Below the pieces are notes generated by a model. The model did no database searches, was not told the origin of the DNA, and saw only the letters and a list, made by a program, of their open reading frames with translations. 64,000 nt of DNA from Saccharopolyspora shandongensis (lineage in GTDB: Bacteria > Actinomycetota > Actinomycetes > Mycobacteriales > Pseudonocardiaceae). A program made the translations under genes and the position numbers. The DNA lies in NCBI RefSeq assembly GCF_900106995.1, contig NZ_FNOK01000009.1, forward strand, positions 124,001-188,000. Direction: 5' to 3'. The stretch's first letter is position 1. Every line of letters begins with the position of its first letter. Positions 25,717 through 35,249 of the stretch are shown piece after piece.

Positions 25717-27179
25717 CCGATTCCCACGAACGGCTGGAGCGCGCTGGCCAGGTCCGGCCGGACCTTCGCGCGGATCCTGGTGCCCTCCGGGGTGTGCTCC
25801 TCGTCGACCACTTCGCCGTCCGCGTGCACCCGCGCCACGAGTTCGCCGCGGGTGTACGGCACCAGCGCGTCGACGAAGACGTCGGGTCGGGGCAGCCGCT
25901 CGGCGATGGCCTCGCGCAGCTCCTCGATGCCCTTGCCGCTTCGCGCGGAGACGAACGCCGCGTTGGGCAACAGTCGCCGAAGCTCGGCCATCCGGGTGGC
26001 GTCGACCGAGTCGATCTTGTTGACGACCAGCAGTTCCGGCGGCATCGCCGTCTCGTGGTCCTCGGAGATCTCGTTCAGCACCTCGCGCACCGCGGCGACC
26101 TGCTCGTGCGGCGAGGCCTCGGAGCCGTCCACGACGTGTACCAGCAGGTCCGCTCCCCCGACCTCTTCGAGGGTCGAGCGGAACGCCTCGACCAGCTGGT
26201 GCGGCAGGTGCCGGACGAAACCGACCGTGTCGGTCAGCGTGTACTCGCGGCCGTCCGGCGTGGCGGCCCTGCGGGTGGTCGGGTCCAGGGTGGCGAACAG
26301 CGCGTCCTCCACCAGAACCCCGGCGCCGGTCAACGCGTTGAGCAGGCTGGACTTCCCTGCGTTGGTGTAGCCGGCGATGGCCACGCTGGGGACCTCGTTG
26401 GATTCGCGCCGACCGCGCTTGGTGCCGCGCACCGTGCGCATGGCGGCGAGTTCCTTGCGGAGCTTGGCGATGCGCTTGTGGATGCGCCGCCGGTCGGTCT
26501 CCAGCTTGGTCTCACCGGGACCGCGGGTGCCGACGCCGCCGTTCGCCCCGGCACGGCCACCGGCCTGCCGGGACATCGCCTCACCCCACCCGCGCAGGCG
26601 CGGCAGGAAGTACTGGAGCTGGGCGAGTTCGACCTGCGCCTTGCCCTCCTTGGACCGGGCGTGCTGGGCGAAGATGTCCAGAATCAAGGCCGTCCGGTCG
26701 ACGACCTTGACCTTGAGCTTCTCCTCCAGCTGCCGCAGCTGGCCGGGCGAGAGCTCACCGTCGCAGATGACGGTGTCCGCCCCGGTCGCCACGACGACGT
26801 CGCGCAGCTCGCGGACCTTGCCGGAGCCGACGTAGGTGCCGGGGTCCGGGCGGTCGCGACGCTGGATGATGCCTTCCAGCACCTGCGAGCCGGCGGTCTC
26901 GGCGAGCCGCGCCAGCTCGTCCAGCGACGCGTCGGCGTGCGCTGCGTCGCCGTCGGTCCAGACTCCGACCAGCACCACTCGTTCCAGGCGGAGCTGGCGG
27001 TATTCGACCTCGGTGATGTCCGCGAGCTCGGTGGACAGCCCGGCGATCCGCCGCAGCGACGCACGGTCTGCGAGTTCCATCTCGCCCGTGGACGGTTGCG
27101 CAGTGAGGATGGGGTCGTATTCGTCGGGTTCGACCGCGTCGCGGTCGGGCTCGGCGGACCAGGTCAGGGATTTTTTCAT
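25713..27179 (-). CDS. hflX: Ribosome-splitting GTPase HflX
   Basis: HflX binds 50S/70S ribosomes and rescues stalled ribosomes under stress. The 488-residue protein (ATG 27179, MKKSLTWSAEP) has the N-terminal HflX domain with ERVVLVGVWTDGDAAHADASLDELARLAETAGSQVLEGIIQRRDRPDPGTYVGSGKV. A coiled coil (GPGETKLETDRRRIHKRIAKLRKELAAM) precedes the G domain with P-loop GYTNAGKSSLLN, G3-like DTVGFVRHLPHQLVEAF and NKID. An upstream GTG (27218) has no ribosome site and is rejected. It is followed by a co-translated exported protein. Confidence 0.95.
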   Translation of the reverse strand: MKKSLTWSAEPDRDAVEPDEYDPILTAQPSTGEMELADRASLRRIAGLSTELADITEVEYRQLRLERVVLVGVWTDGDAAHADASLDELARLAETAGSQVLEGIIQRRDRPDPGTYVGSGKVRELRDVVVATGADTVICDGELSPGQLRQLEEKLKVKVVDRTALILDIFAQHARSKEGKAQVELAQLQYFLPRLRGWGEAMSRQAGGRAGANGGVGTRGPGETKLETDRRRIHKRIAKLRKELAAMRTVRGTKRGRRESNEVPSVAIAGYTNAGKSSLLNALTGAGVLVEDALFATLDPTTRRAATPDGREYTLTDTVGFVRHLPHQLVEAFRSTLEEVGGADLLVHVVDGSEASPHEQVAAVREVLNEISEDHETAMPPELLVVNKIDSVDATRMAELRRLLPNAAFVSARSGKGIEELREAIAERLPRPDVFVDALVPYTRGELVARVHADGEVVDEEHTPEGTRIRAKVRPDLASALQPFVGIG

Positions 27180-27262
27180 ATCGAAACCATTGTCCCACGG
27201 TCCGCGACCGATTTTCACGTGTCGCGCCCGCGATTACCCGTTTGCACTGTTGTGACGCCCAC

Positions 27263-28105
27263 CTACGGCTGCTGCCACCAGGTGGGATCGAGGTTTCCGC
27301 GGGCCACCAGCACGGCGGGGCCGGTGAGCGTGGAGGTCGTCGCGGTGACCTCCACCTCGACAGTACCGCCCAGGACGTGGACCACCCGGCGTCCGGTTTC
27401 CACGCCGGCCGCGCGCAGGGCCGCGACCGTGGCGGCGACCGTGCCGGTGCCGCAGGATCGGGTTTCGCCGACCCCGCGCTCGTGCACACGCATCTGGACG
27501 TGGTCGCCCTCGATCGGCCGGACGAACTCGACGTTCACGCCGTGCGGGAAGAGGTGGTGGTCGTGCGGCGGCGCCGTCTTCAGGTCGAGTTCGGCGAGGT
27601 CGACGTCGCCCACGCAGGCCAGGTGCGGGTTGCCGACGTCCACCGCGACCCCCGCGAAGGAGTGGCCGGAGGCACTGGTGGTGGACTCGCCGAAGACCTT
27701 GGCCGGGCCCATGTCGACCGTGACCCGGCCGTCGTCGTGGATCCGGACCGGTCGAACGCCCGCGCGCGTGCCCACCGGCAGCTCGCCGGGGGCGGCCAGC
27801 CCGGCGTCGACGAGGTAGCGGGCGAACACCCGCACGCCGTTGCCGCACATCTCGGCGATCGAGCCGTCGGCGTTGCGATAGTCCATGAACCACACGTCGG
27901 CCGGCACGTCCGCTGGGGCGTCCTCCAGCGCACCGGCGCGGATCACCCGCAGGACGCCGTCCGCGCCCAGGCCTCGGTGCCGGTCGCACAGCGCCTGGAC
28001 CCGCTCGTCGGTGAGGACCAGCGCGCCGTCCGGGTCGGGCAGGATGACGAAGTCGTTCTGGGTGCCGTGGCCCTTGACGAACTCGGGGCCCTGGGAGGAA
28101 TGCAC
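27263..28105 (-). CDS. dapF: Diaminopimelate epimerase
   Basis: DapF converts LL- to meso-diaminopimelate for lysine and peptidoglycan. The 280-residue enzyme carries both catalytic cysteines, Cys87 in AEMCGNGVR and Cys218 in TRSCGTGTVA, in the two DapF half-domains. The N terminus GPEFVKGHGTQNDFVIL is the family opening. Start GTG 28105. It lies 9 bp downstream of miaA on the same strand and upstream of hflX (83 bp), in the conserved miaA-dapF-hflX order. Confidence 0.96.
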   Translation of the reverse strand: MHSSQGPEFVKGHGTQNDFVILPDPDGALVLTDERVQALCDRHRGLGADGVLRVIRAGALEDAPADVPADVWFMDYRNADGSIAEMCGNGVRVFARYLVDAGLAAPGELPVGTRAGVRPVRIHDDGRVTVDMGPAKVFGESTTSASGHSFAGVAVDVGNPHLACVGDVDLAELDLKTAPPHDHHLFPHGVNVEFVRPIEGDHVQMRVHERGVGETRSCGTGTVAATVAALRAAGVETGRRVVHVLGGTVEVEVTATTSTLTGPAVLVARGNLDPTWWQQP

Positions 28106-28114
28106 GCGGCCAGT

Positions 28115-29062
28115 CTACGTTCGCCCGGACGGCTCTTGACGCGCAGCCGCGCCCGAGGTCAGCAGCGCTCGGACGTCGGTCGCCAGGGTCGGCACGGCGG
28201 CGGCGAACCAGTGGATCCGCCCGTCCCGGCGGAACCAGGAGCGCTGCCGCCGGACGAAGCGGCGGGTGAGCTTCGCGGTCTCGGCCGCGGCGGCGGCCAT
28301 GTCGCCCGCCCCGTCGAGCTCGGCGAGCACCTGCTGGTAGCCGAGCGCGCGGCCGGCGGTGCGGCCTCGCCGGAGTCCGAGCCGCTCCAGCTGCCGGACC
28401 TCGTCGACCAGCCCGGCGTCGAACATGCTGGTGACCCGCCGGTCAACGCGGTCGTCCAGGTCCTCGATCGGACGGTCCAGACCGATCAGCACCGCGCCGT
28501 AGCGGGGCGGTCCGGGCTTGGGCAGGTTCGCCGAGAACGGCCGGCCGGTGATCTCGATGACCTCCAGCGCCCGGACGATGCGGCGACCGTTGCTGGTCAG
28601 GATGGCTTCCGCGGCCACCGGGTCGAGCTCCCGCAGCCGCCGGTGCAGCTCGTCCGGGCCGACCTTCGCCAGCTCCTGCTCGTACTTGTCCCGCACCTCG
28701 GCGTCCGTGCCGGGGAACGACAGGTCGTCGACGACCGCCTGCACGTAGAGGCCGGAGCCGCCCACCAGCACCGGCGTCCGGCCGCGGGCGAGGACGTCTT
28801 CGACGGCGCTGCGCGCCTGCTCCTGGTAGGCCGCCACGGAGGCGGTCTCGGTGACGTCGAGGACGTCCAGCAGGTGGTGCGGGATGCCGCGGCGCTCCGC
28901 CTGCGGCAGCTTGGCCGTGCCGATGTCCATCCCGCGGTAGAGCTGCATGGCGTCGGCGTTGATCACCTCGCCGTCGAACGCCGCGGCGAGCTCGATGCCG
29001 AGGTCCGACTTGCCGGTGGCGGTGGGACCGACGATCGCCACCAGATGCGAAAGGGACTGCAC
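28115..29062 (-). CDS. miaA: tRNA dimethylallyltransferase MiaA
   Basis: MiaA adds the isopentenyl group to A37 of UNN-decoding tRNAs. The 315-residue protein has the P-loop GPTATGKS at residues 12-19, [16 protein letters not shown], and [16 protein letters not shown]. The C terminus [13 protein letters not shown] and [19 protein letters not shown] is also typical. GTG 29062. Partner enzyme MiaB is encoded about 3.7 kb upstream at 32769-34244, completing the ms2i6A pathway in this window. Confidence 0.95.
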   Translation of the reverse strand: MQSLSHLVAIVGPTATGKSDLGIELAAAFDGEVINADAMQLYRGMDIGTAKLPQAERRGIPHHLLDVLDVTETASVAAYQEQARSAVEDVLARGRTPVLVGGSGLYVQAVVDDLSFPGTDAEVRDKYEQELAKVGPDELHRRLRELDPVAAEAILTSNGRRIVRALEVIEITGRPFSANLPKPGPPRYGAVLIGLDRPIEDLDDRVDRRVTSMFDAGLVDEVRQLERLGLRRGRTAGRALGYQQVLAELDGAGDMAAAAAETAKLTRRFVRRQRSWFRRDGRIHWFAAAVPTLATDVRALLTSGAAARQEPSGRT

Positions 29063-29131
29063 CCCTCGACCTTAGAAGCGCTCGCCGCGCCTGCCGCACA
29101 GCGGTCCTCGCGGCAGCGTGACTGCCCTCGT

Positions 29132-29836
29132 TCAGGCCGTGCGGGTCCAGGTGGCGACGTGGTAGGTGACGCCGTACGGCGTGGCCGAGTACAGGAGGTC
29201 GCCTCGCCACGTACCGCCGCTGGCCGCGACGACACCGGGCAGGACCTGCAGCGCGGCACGACCCGCGACACCCAGCTCCGCGCACAGCTCCGGCTCCAGC
29301 GCGAGCAGCGCGTTCGTGTCCACGTCGGCCAGAGCGGCGCGGATCTGCTCGTCGACCGGCTTGGCCCGCTCGTCCGGCGGGTACGGCGAACGCTCGTCGG
29401 AGCGGTTGGTGCCGTCGGCGAGCACCAGCAGGCCGACGTCCTCGGCCGCCAACTCGGTGCCGAGCCGCTGGCATTCGTCGACCGGTGTGTCCGGCGCCAG
29501 CAGGCGCGTCGTGGCCGAACGCGCTCCCGCTTGCTCGCGCAACAGGCCGGCGATCAGCGCAGGCAGCGGCAGCCGCGGGTCCGGGGTCCCGGCGCCGCCG
29601 AGCGTCACCCGGACGTCGACGCCGAAGCCCGCGAACGTGCCCGCCGCGCCCGGCCCGAGCACCACCGGTCCAGACTGATCTACGCCAAGGGCCACCCATT
29701 CGGCGGCAGATTCAGTCAGACTGGACACGGCGCGCAGACAGGCGCCCCGCAGACGAGCGGTTTCCGGGTCGGCCCGCACGGTCAGTTCGGGAACCAGCAA
29801 CGGCGGGTAGGGCACCACAGCGACACGGGTGATCAC
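29132..29836 (-). CDS. Class III extradiol dioxygenase subunit B-like protein
   Basis: This 234-residue protein resembles LigB/AMMECR-type class III dioxygenases (MITRVAVVPYPPLLVPEL at the start, LLVLADGTNRSDERSPYPPDERAKPVDEQI in the middle, TPYGVTYHVATW at the end). The metal-ligand His residues of true LigB enzymes (early HxP and GHG) are not visible in the same pattern. Family members next to miaA in mycobacteria are uncharacterised; a non-dioxygenase role is possible. Start GTG 29836; same strand as miaA, 69 bp upstream. Confidence 0.8.
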   Translation of the reverse strand: MITRVAVVPYPPLLVPELTVRADPETARLRGACLRAVSSLTESAAEWVALGVDQSGPVVLGPGAAGTFAGFGVDVRVTLGGAGTPDPRLPLPALIAGLLREQAGARSATTRLLAPDTPVDECQRLGTELAAEDVGLLVLADGTNRSDERSPYPPDERAKPVDEQIRAALADVDTNALLALEPELCAELGVAGRAALQVLPGVVAASGGTWRGDLLYSATPYGVTYHVATWTRTA

Positions 29837-30188
29837 ACCTGTGCACGGTAGAGGTCACGGGCGAGTTGGCTGGAGCAGGGAGTCGCCACCGGCGGCAGGA
29901 CACGGAGCGGGTTTCCCGCCCCCTGCCCGCTGCGACCGAACAGGTGCCTGATGACAATGAACCCGTGCAGGTCATGCGCCCGGCCCGGTCACCACGTCGC
30001 GCGGCGCGCCGGTCCATCGGCGAACCGTTTCCGCGACGGAGTACCGATTCGCGCCCTGACCTGTTTGAATGCGCCAGCGGCGGCCGGACCACCGAACGGT
30101 TCGGGTCGACGCTTGCTGGGCCCCGCCGATGCGGGGCGCCCGTGCCGGACACGGGCATCGGAGCGGGCACGCAAGGAGGAAGCCGGCC
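29837..30188. other. 352-bp gap with structured leader of the DUF349 gene
   Basis: No gene is recognised. Two back-to-back perfect 7-bp hairpins lie just upstream of the ribosome site: GCCCCGC-CGAT-GCGGGGC at 30120-30137 and GCCCGTG-CCGGA-CACGGGC at 30138-30156. They are followed by AGGAGG near 30174. The rest resembles an ordinary GC-rich divergent promoter region. Confidence 0.6.
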
Positions 30189-31514
30189 ATGACGCACCAG
30201 GACACGACCCCCGAGGCAGTCGCCAACAAGGCGGCCGCGGACTCGACCACCAGCACCACCGGGTCACCCACGGCAGCGCCGGCGGTACCGACCGCTTCCG
30301 CAGATCCCACCAAGTGGGGACGGGTGGACGCCGATGGCACGGTGTACGTCCGCACCCCCGACGGTGAGCGCGCGATCGGTTCCTGGCAAGCCGGTGATGC
30401 GGCCGAGGGCTTGGCCCTATACGCGCGCAAGTTCGACGACCTGCTCACCGAGGTCGAACTGCTGGAAACCCGGCTGGGCACCCACGCCGGCGAGCCGAAG
30501 CACACGCTGACCAGCGCGAAGCACCTGCACGAGTCGCTGGCCGAAGCCGCCGTGATCGGCGACCTGGCGGCGTTGACCGTCCGGATCGAGCACCTGCTGG
30601 TGCGTGCCGAGCAGGCCGTCGAGGGCGCGAAGCACGAGAAGGAACGCGCCCGGGCGGACGCGATCGCGCGCAAGGAGGCGCTGGTCGTCGAGGCCGAGCA
30701 GATCGCCACCGAATCCACGCACTGGAAGAACGCCGGTGACCGGCTGCGCCAGATCCTCGACGAGTGGAAGAAGGTCCGCGGCGTCGACCGCAAGACCGAC
30801 GAGCAGCTGTGGCGCCGGTTCTCGAAGGCGCGGGACGCCTTCAGCCGCCGCCGGGGCTCGCACTTCGCCGAACTCGACCGGCAGCGCGCGGCGTCCAAGG
30901 CGCACAAGCAGGATCTGGTCGAGGAAGCCGAATCGCTGACCGAGTCCACGGACTGGGGCGAGACGGCCAACCGCTACAAGCAGCTGATGGCCGACTGGAA
31001 GGCCGCCGGCCGCGCCCCGAAGGACAGCGACGAGGCGCTGTGGCAGCGCTTCCGCGCCGCGCAGGACCGGTTCTTCAGCCGCCGCTCGGAGGCGTTCTCC
31101 GAACGCGACGCCGAATTCGCCGCGAACGCCAAGCTGAAGGAAGAGCTGCTCGTCGAGGCCGACCAGATCGACCCGTCCGGCGACCTCAAGGCCGCGCAGG
31201 CCCACCTGCAGCGGGTCCAGGAGCGTTGGGACGAGATCGGCAAGGTGCCGCGGGAGCGGATGCGGGAGCTGGAGGGCAAGCTGCGCACGGTCGCCGACCG
31301 GGTGCGGGCGGCCGCCGACGCGCAGTGGCGGCGCACCGACCCGGAGGCGCAGGCCCGCGTCGACCAGTTCCGCGACCGCGTGGAGCAGTTCGAGGCGCAG
31401 GCCGAGAAGGCCCGCACCGCGGGCGACGACCGCCGTGCGAAGCAGGCGGAGGCGCAGGCCGCGCAGTGGCGCGAGTGGCTGGAGGCTGCGGAGCAGGCGA
31501 TCGCCAGCCGGTAG
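30189..31514 (+). CDS. DUF349 domain protein, coiled-coil rich
   Basis: This 441-residue protein starts at ATG 30189 after AGGAGGAAGCC. Residues 1-45 are low-complexity (Ala/Thr/Ser/Pro). A conserved WGRVDADGTVYVRTPDGERAIGSWQAGDAAEGLALYARKFDDL motif then leads into several DUF349 repeats with the W-K-x-R or W-K-x-A pattern (QILDEWKKVRGVDRKTDEQLWRRFSKARDAF; QLMADWKAAGRAPKDSDEALWQRFRAAQDRFF; RVQERWDEIGKVPRERMRELE). The protein is highly charged and helical. The function of DUF349 is not established. The MiaB-MiaA neighbourhood suggests a housekeeping RNA- or translation-linked role. Confidence 0.92.
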   Translation: MTHQDTTPEAVANKAAADSTTSTTGSPTAAPAVPTASADPTKWGRVDADGTVYVRTPDGERAIGSWQAGDAAEGLALYARKFDDLLTEVELLETRLGTHAGEPKHTLTSAKHLHESLAEAAVIGDLAALTVRIEHLLVRAEQAVEGAKHEKERARADAIARKEALVVEAEQIATESTHWKNAGDRLRQILDEWKKVRGVDRKTDEQLWRRFSKARDAFSRRRGSHFAELDRQRAASKAHKQDLVEEAESLTESTDWGETANRYKQLMADWKAAGRAPKDSDEALWQRFRAAQDRFFSRRSEAFSERDAEFAANAKLKEELLVEADQIDPSGDLKAAQAHLQRVQERWDEIGKVPRERMRELEGKLRTVADRVRAAADAQWRRTDPEAQARVDQFRDRVEQFEAQAEKARTAGDDRRAKQAEAQAAQWREWLEAAEQAIASR

Positions 31515-31521
31515 GCGTTTC

Positions 31522-31550
31522 GCTCGCGCCGTCAGGCGGGCGGCGCGAGC
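31522..31550. terminator. Hairpin at convergent DUF349/phosphatase 3' ends
   Basis: GCTCGCGCCG at 31522-31531 pairs perfectly with CGGCGCGAGC at 31541-31550. The stem begins eight bases after the DUF349 stop and extends into the last codons of the phosphatase gene. Confidence 0.6.
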
Positions 31551-32251
31551 AGCCTCGCCCGGAGGGCGTCGAGGTCGGCGTCGGCGCAGCCGCCGGCGCG
31601 CAGGTGCTGCTCGGCGTCGAAGGCGTCGAGCGCCGAGTGCAGGACCTCGCGCTTGGTGGTGCCGCGTTCGGCGAGCGCTTCGTCGATGAACGGTTCCTGG
31701 TCGGGCTTGCCGAGCCGGTCGAACATCGGTCGCAGCCGGTCGTGGCTGAGCTGGTGGTCGGCGACGATTTCGTCGGCCGCCACCCCCGCGAACGCGAGCA
31801 GTACCAACGCGATGATCCCGGTGCGGTCGCGGCCCGCAGTGCAGTGCACGAGCACCCCGCCGGGTTCGGCCTGCGCGATCGCGCTGACGACCTCGGCCGT
31901 GCGGTCCGGGAAGCGGTCGAGGAACGGCCGGTAGTACAGCGGTGTGCCGTGCAGATGGTTGCCCCAGACCCCCCAGAACTCGGTGTCGTGCACCGGGTTC
32001 AGCGGCATCTTCAGGCTGCTCAGCCCCGGTGGCCTCGCCGCGATCTCGGGCAGCGACTCGCCGTCGTCGGTCAGGTCCACGACGGTGCGGACGCCGTGTT
32101 CCCACAGCTGCGCCCAGCCCGCTTCGGTCAGGAACGCCGGGCTCGCGGAGCGCACGACCGCGCCCCGGCGGATCTTGCTACCGGCCGCCGCGGGTAGCCC
32201 GCCGAGATCGCGGATGTTGTAGCCGCCGTCCCAGGCGAGGTCTCGTGACAT
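31532..32251 (-). CDS. Tyrosine-protein phosphatase (PTP/DSP-like, MptpB type)
   Basis: This 239-residue phosphatase contains the P-loop HCTAGRDRTG with catalytic Cys137 and Arg143, the extended CX5R of lipid/protein tyrosine phosphatases similar to mycobacterial PtpB. The N terminus WDGGYNIRDLGGLPAAAGSKIRRGAVVRSASP is typical of the family. An Asp general acid candidate is in PVHDTEFW. There is no signal peptide, so it is cytoplasmic or non-classically secreted. The gene interrupts the otherwise conserved DUF349-miaB neighbourhood and is divergent from nothing; it is convergent with DUF349. Confidence 0.88.
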   Translation of the reverse strand: MSRDLAWDGGYNIRDLGGLPAAAGSKIRRGAVVRSASPAFLTEAGWAQLWEHGVRTVVDLTDDGESLPEIAARPPGLSSLKMPLNPVHDTEFWGVWGNHLHGTPLYYRPFLDRFPDRTAEVVSAIAQAEPGGVLVHCTAGRDRTGIIALVLLAFAGVAADEIVADHQLSHDRLRPMFDRLGKPDQEPFIDEALAERGTTKREVLHSALDAFDAEQHLRAGGCADADLDALRARLLAPPA

Positions 32252-32304
32252 GCCGCCGAGGCTACGACTTCGACCGGACGATCACCGCGTTCCGACCGGT
32301 CGGG

Positions 32305-32781
32305 TCAGGAGCGGGACCAGACGATCCGCATCCACTGGATCGCCAGGATCGCCATGCAGGCCACCGCGAGCAGCAGGCCGATCGACGGGCTCTCCACGCC
32401 GCTGGTCTGGCGCGACCAGATCGCGATCATGCCTTCGAAGGTCACCACCACGCCGGCGAGCCCGGCCAGGAACGCGACGATCCACCGCCGGGTGATCAGC
32501 GCCAGGGCGCCCAGACCGATCCCGACGATCGTCGAGTTGATCGCGAACAGCCGCGGCAGCAGGCCGACCTTGAGCGCCGGATCGGCCTGCCCCATCAGCA
32601 CCTGCCAGCCGGCCGCGCTGCCGGCCCACGGCAGCAGCGAGCACAGGACGAGCACGAGCATCACCGACGCGATCACCAGCGCGCGCGAGCCGGGGTCGAT
32701 GCGGCGCAGGACCTCGCGCTCCGACTTGGTCAGCTCGCGGCGCGACTCGTCCGCGCCTTCCGGCTTGCTCAACACGCACAT
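32305..32781 (-). CDS. Rv2732c-like membrane protein
   Basis: This 158-residue protein has an acidic, charged N terminus ([33 protein letters not shown]) followed by four membrane segments: [78 protein letters not shown]. The frame overlaps the miaB 3' end by 13 bp; GTG 32775 is an alternative start. An Rv2732c-type gene directly downstream of miaB is conserved in mycobacteria. Function unknown; translationally coupled to miaB. Confidence 0.85.
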   Translation of the reverse strand: MCVLSKPEGADESRRELTKSEREVLRRIDPGSRALVIASVMLVLVLCSLLPWAGSAAGWQVLMGQADPALKVGLLPRLFAINSTIVGIGLGALALITRRWIVAFLAGLAGVVVTFEGMIAIWSRQTSGVESPSIGLLLAVACMAILAIQWMRIVWSRS

Positions 32782-34244
32782 CCCTGCTGCTCGGCGGGCT
32801 GCGGCGGCGGGGTTCCGAACGACGGCAGCCCGAGGCTGACTCCGGAGGTCTTGGGCCGCACGCCCGCCTCCCAGTGGTCGCCGGCGGTGGTTCGCCGGTG
32901 TCCGGTGATGTCCGCGTCCGCGACCAGGTGGTGCGGTGCGGCGCGGGTGATCGTGGTGTGCACGACGTCGCCGGGCCGGACCTCGCCGTCGACGGCGCCG
33001 GTCGGTGCGAAGTGCACCAGACGTCCGTCGCGGGCCCGGCCGGAGAGCCGATGGGTCTCCGAGTCCTTGCGGCCCTCGCCCTCGGCGACCAGCAGTTCCA
33101 CTGGGCGGCCGACCAGCTTCTTGTTCTCGTCCCAGGAGATCTCGTTCTGCAGCTCGATCAGCCGGTCGTAGCGCTGCTGCACGACCTCCTTGGGCAGCTG
33201 GTCGGGCATGTCGGCGGCGGGCGTGCCGGGCCGCTTCGAGTACTGGAAGGTGAACGCGCTGGAGAACCGCGCCTGCCGCACGACCTCCAGCGTCTGCTCG
33301 AAGTCCTCCTCGGTCTCGCCGGGGAAGCCCACGATGATGTCGGTGGTGATCGCCGCGTCCGGCATCGCCTCGCGCACATTCCGCACGATGTTCAGGTACC
33401 GCTCGGAGCGGTAGGAGCGGCGCATCGCCTTGAGGATCCGGTCCGAACCGGACTGCAGCGGCATGTGCAGCTGCGGGCACACGTTCGGCGTCTCGGCCAT
33501 CGCCTCGATCACGTCGTCGGTGAAGTCGCGCGGGTGCGGCGAGGTGAAGCGAACCCGCTCCAGCCCCTCGATCTCCCCGCAGGAGCGCAGCAGCTTGCCG
33601 AACGCGAAGCGGTCCCCGAACTCGACGCCGTAGGCGTTGACGTTCTGGCCCAGCAGCGTCACCTCGAGCACGCCTTCGGACACCAGCGCCTGCACCTCGG
33701 CGAGGATCTCGCCGGGGCGGCGGTCCTTCTCCTTGCCGCGCAGCGCGGGCACGATGCAGAACGTGCAGGTGTTGTTGCAGCCGACCGAGACCGACACCCA
33801 GCCCGAGTAGGCCGACTCGCGGCGCGCGGGCAGCGTGGACGGGAAGACGTCCAGCGACTCGAGGATCTCGACCTCGGCCTCGTGGTTGTGCCGGGCTCGT
33901 TCCAGCAGGGTCGGCAGCGAGCCGAGGTTGTGCGTGCCGAACACGACGTCCACCCACGGGGCCCGCTTGACGATCGTGTCGCGGTCCTTCTGCGCCAGGC
34001 AGCCGCCGACGGCGATCTGCATGTCCGGGTTGCGGTCCTTGGCCGGGCGCATGTGACCGAGAGTGCCGTAGAGGCGGTTGTCGGCGTTCTCACGGACCGC
34101 GCAGGTGTTGAACACGACCACGTCAGCCGCATCGGAATCCGCGCGCACGTATCCGGCGTCCTCCAGCATGCCGGCGAGCCGCTCGGAGTCGTGCACGTTC
34201 ATCTGGCAGCCGAAAGTTCGGATCTCGTAGGTCCTCGTGCTCAC
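32769..34244 (-). CDS. miaB: tRNA-2-methylthio-N6-dimethylallyladenosine synthase MiaB
   Basis: MiaB methylthiolates i6A37 of tRNA. The 491-residue enzyme has the N-terminal methylthiotransferase domain with [4Fe-4S] cysteines Cys13 (TFGCQMN), Cys48 (NTCAVRENA) and Cys82 (GCLAQ). The radical-SAM triad is Cys156, Cys160 and Cys163 in [11 protein letters not shown]. The C-terminal TRAM domain ([33 protein letters not shown]) follows, with a non-conserved tail ending [15 protein letters not shown]. Start GTG 34244. The stop is overlapped by the Rv2732c-like gene. Confidence 0.96.
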   Translation of the reverse strand: MSTRTYEIRTFGCQMNVHDSERLAGMLEDAGYVRADSDAADVVVFNTCAVRENADNRLYGTLGHMRPAKDRNPDMQIAVGGCLAQKDRDTIVKRAPWVDVVFGTHNLGSLPTLLERARHNHEAEVEILESLDVFPSTLPARRESAYSGWVSVSVGCNNTCTFCIVPALRGKEKDRRPGEILAEVQALVSEGVLEVTLLGQNVNAYGVEFGDRFAFGKLLRSCGEIEGLERVRFTSPHPRDFTDDVIEAMAETPNVCPQLHMPLQSGSDRILKAMRRSYRSERYLNIVRNVREAMPDAAITTDIIVGFPGETEEDFEQTLEVVRQARFSSAFTFQYSKRPGTPAADMPDQLPKEVVQQRYDRLIELQNEISWDENKKLVGRPVELLVAEGEGRKDSETHRLSGRARDGRLVHFAPTGAVDGEVRPGDVVHTTITRAAPHHLVADADITGHRRTTAGDHWEAGVRPKTSGVSLGLPSFGTPPPQPAEQQGCAC

Positions 34245-34460
34245 CGTTCCACGGTAGCGCCTGGTCAGATCGCAGATTCACCCGCCCGGCGGCCTCGGCG
34301 CACTCGATGCGGTTACTACAAGTGAGGTACCAGGCACGCGTGGCGACTTCGGAGCGTAACCGAGTTGCAATCTCACCTGGCCCGTTCTGTCTGGACTATC
34401 CCCCAGCTGAGGCTTAAGTTTCGGCCAACGAATCCAATTCCGATGCGTTCAGGAGAACGA

Positions 34461-35216
34461 ATGGCCGCAGCTTCCACGGACTCCCCGATGATCCGGATGT
34501 CCGCGGTCGACAAGTACTTCGGTTCCTTGCACGTGCTGCGGGCGATTGATCTCGAGGTGCCTCGAGGGCAGGTCGTCGTCGTGCTCGGGCCGTCGGGCTC
34601 GGGCAAGTCGACGCTGTGCCGCGCGATCAACCGACTGGAACCGATCGATTCCGGCCGCATCGAGATCGACGGCGTTCCGCTGCCCGCCGAGGGCCGTGCC
34701 CTGGCCGAACTGCGCGCCGACGTCGGCATGGTGTTCCAGCAGTTCAACCTGTTCGCCCACAAGACGATCCTGGAGAACGTCACGCTGGGTCCGATCAAGG
34801 TGCGCAAGCAGGCCAAGGACGCCGCCCGGGAAACCGCCATGGAGCTCCTGGAGCGCGTCGGCATCGCCAACCAGGCCGACAAGTACCCGGCACAGCTCTC
34901 CGGTGGGCAGCAGCAGCGCGCGGCGATCGCCCGCGCGCTCGCGATGAAGCCGAAGGTGATGCTGTTCGACGAGCCGACCTCGGCGCTGGACCCGGAGATG
35001 GTCAACGAGGTCCTGGAGGTCATGACCGGCCTCGCCGCCGAGGGCATGACGATGGTGGTCGTCACCCACGAGATGGGTTTCGCGCGCCGCGCCGCACACC
35101 GCGTGCTCTTCATGGCCGACGGCGAGGTCGTCGAGGACGCCGAGCCGGAGAAGTTCTTCGGTGCACCGAAGAGCGACCGCGCCAAGGACTTCCTCGGCAA
35201 GATCCTCACCCACTGA
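34461..35216 (+). CDS. gluA: Glutamate/glutamine ABC transporter ATP-binding protein
   Basis: This 251-residue ATPase drives polar amino-acid uptake. Start ATG 34461 after AGGAG excludes upstream in-frame codons. Motifs are Walker [11 protein letters not shown]-loop MVFQQFNLF, signature [12 protein letters not shown], Walker [14 protein letters not shown] and switch His in VVVTHEM. The family is HisP/GlnQ-type. First gene of gluABCD; 33 bp precede gluB. Confidence 0.95.
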   Translation: MAAASTDSPMIRMSAVDKYFGSLHVLRAIDLEVPRGQVVVVLGPSGSGKSTLCRAINRLEPIDSGRIEIDGVPLPAEGRALAELRADVGMVFQQFNLFAHKTILENVTLGPIKVRKQAKDAARETAMELLERVGIANQADKYPAQLSGGQQQRAAIARALAMKPKVMLFDEPTSALDPEMVNEVLEVMTGLAAEGMTMVVVTHEMGFARRAAHRVLFMADGEVVEDAEPEKFFGAPKSDRAKDFLGKILTH

Positions 35217-35249
35217 CCGACCCACTGCACAGAGAGGCAGCGAGACGAA

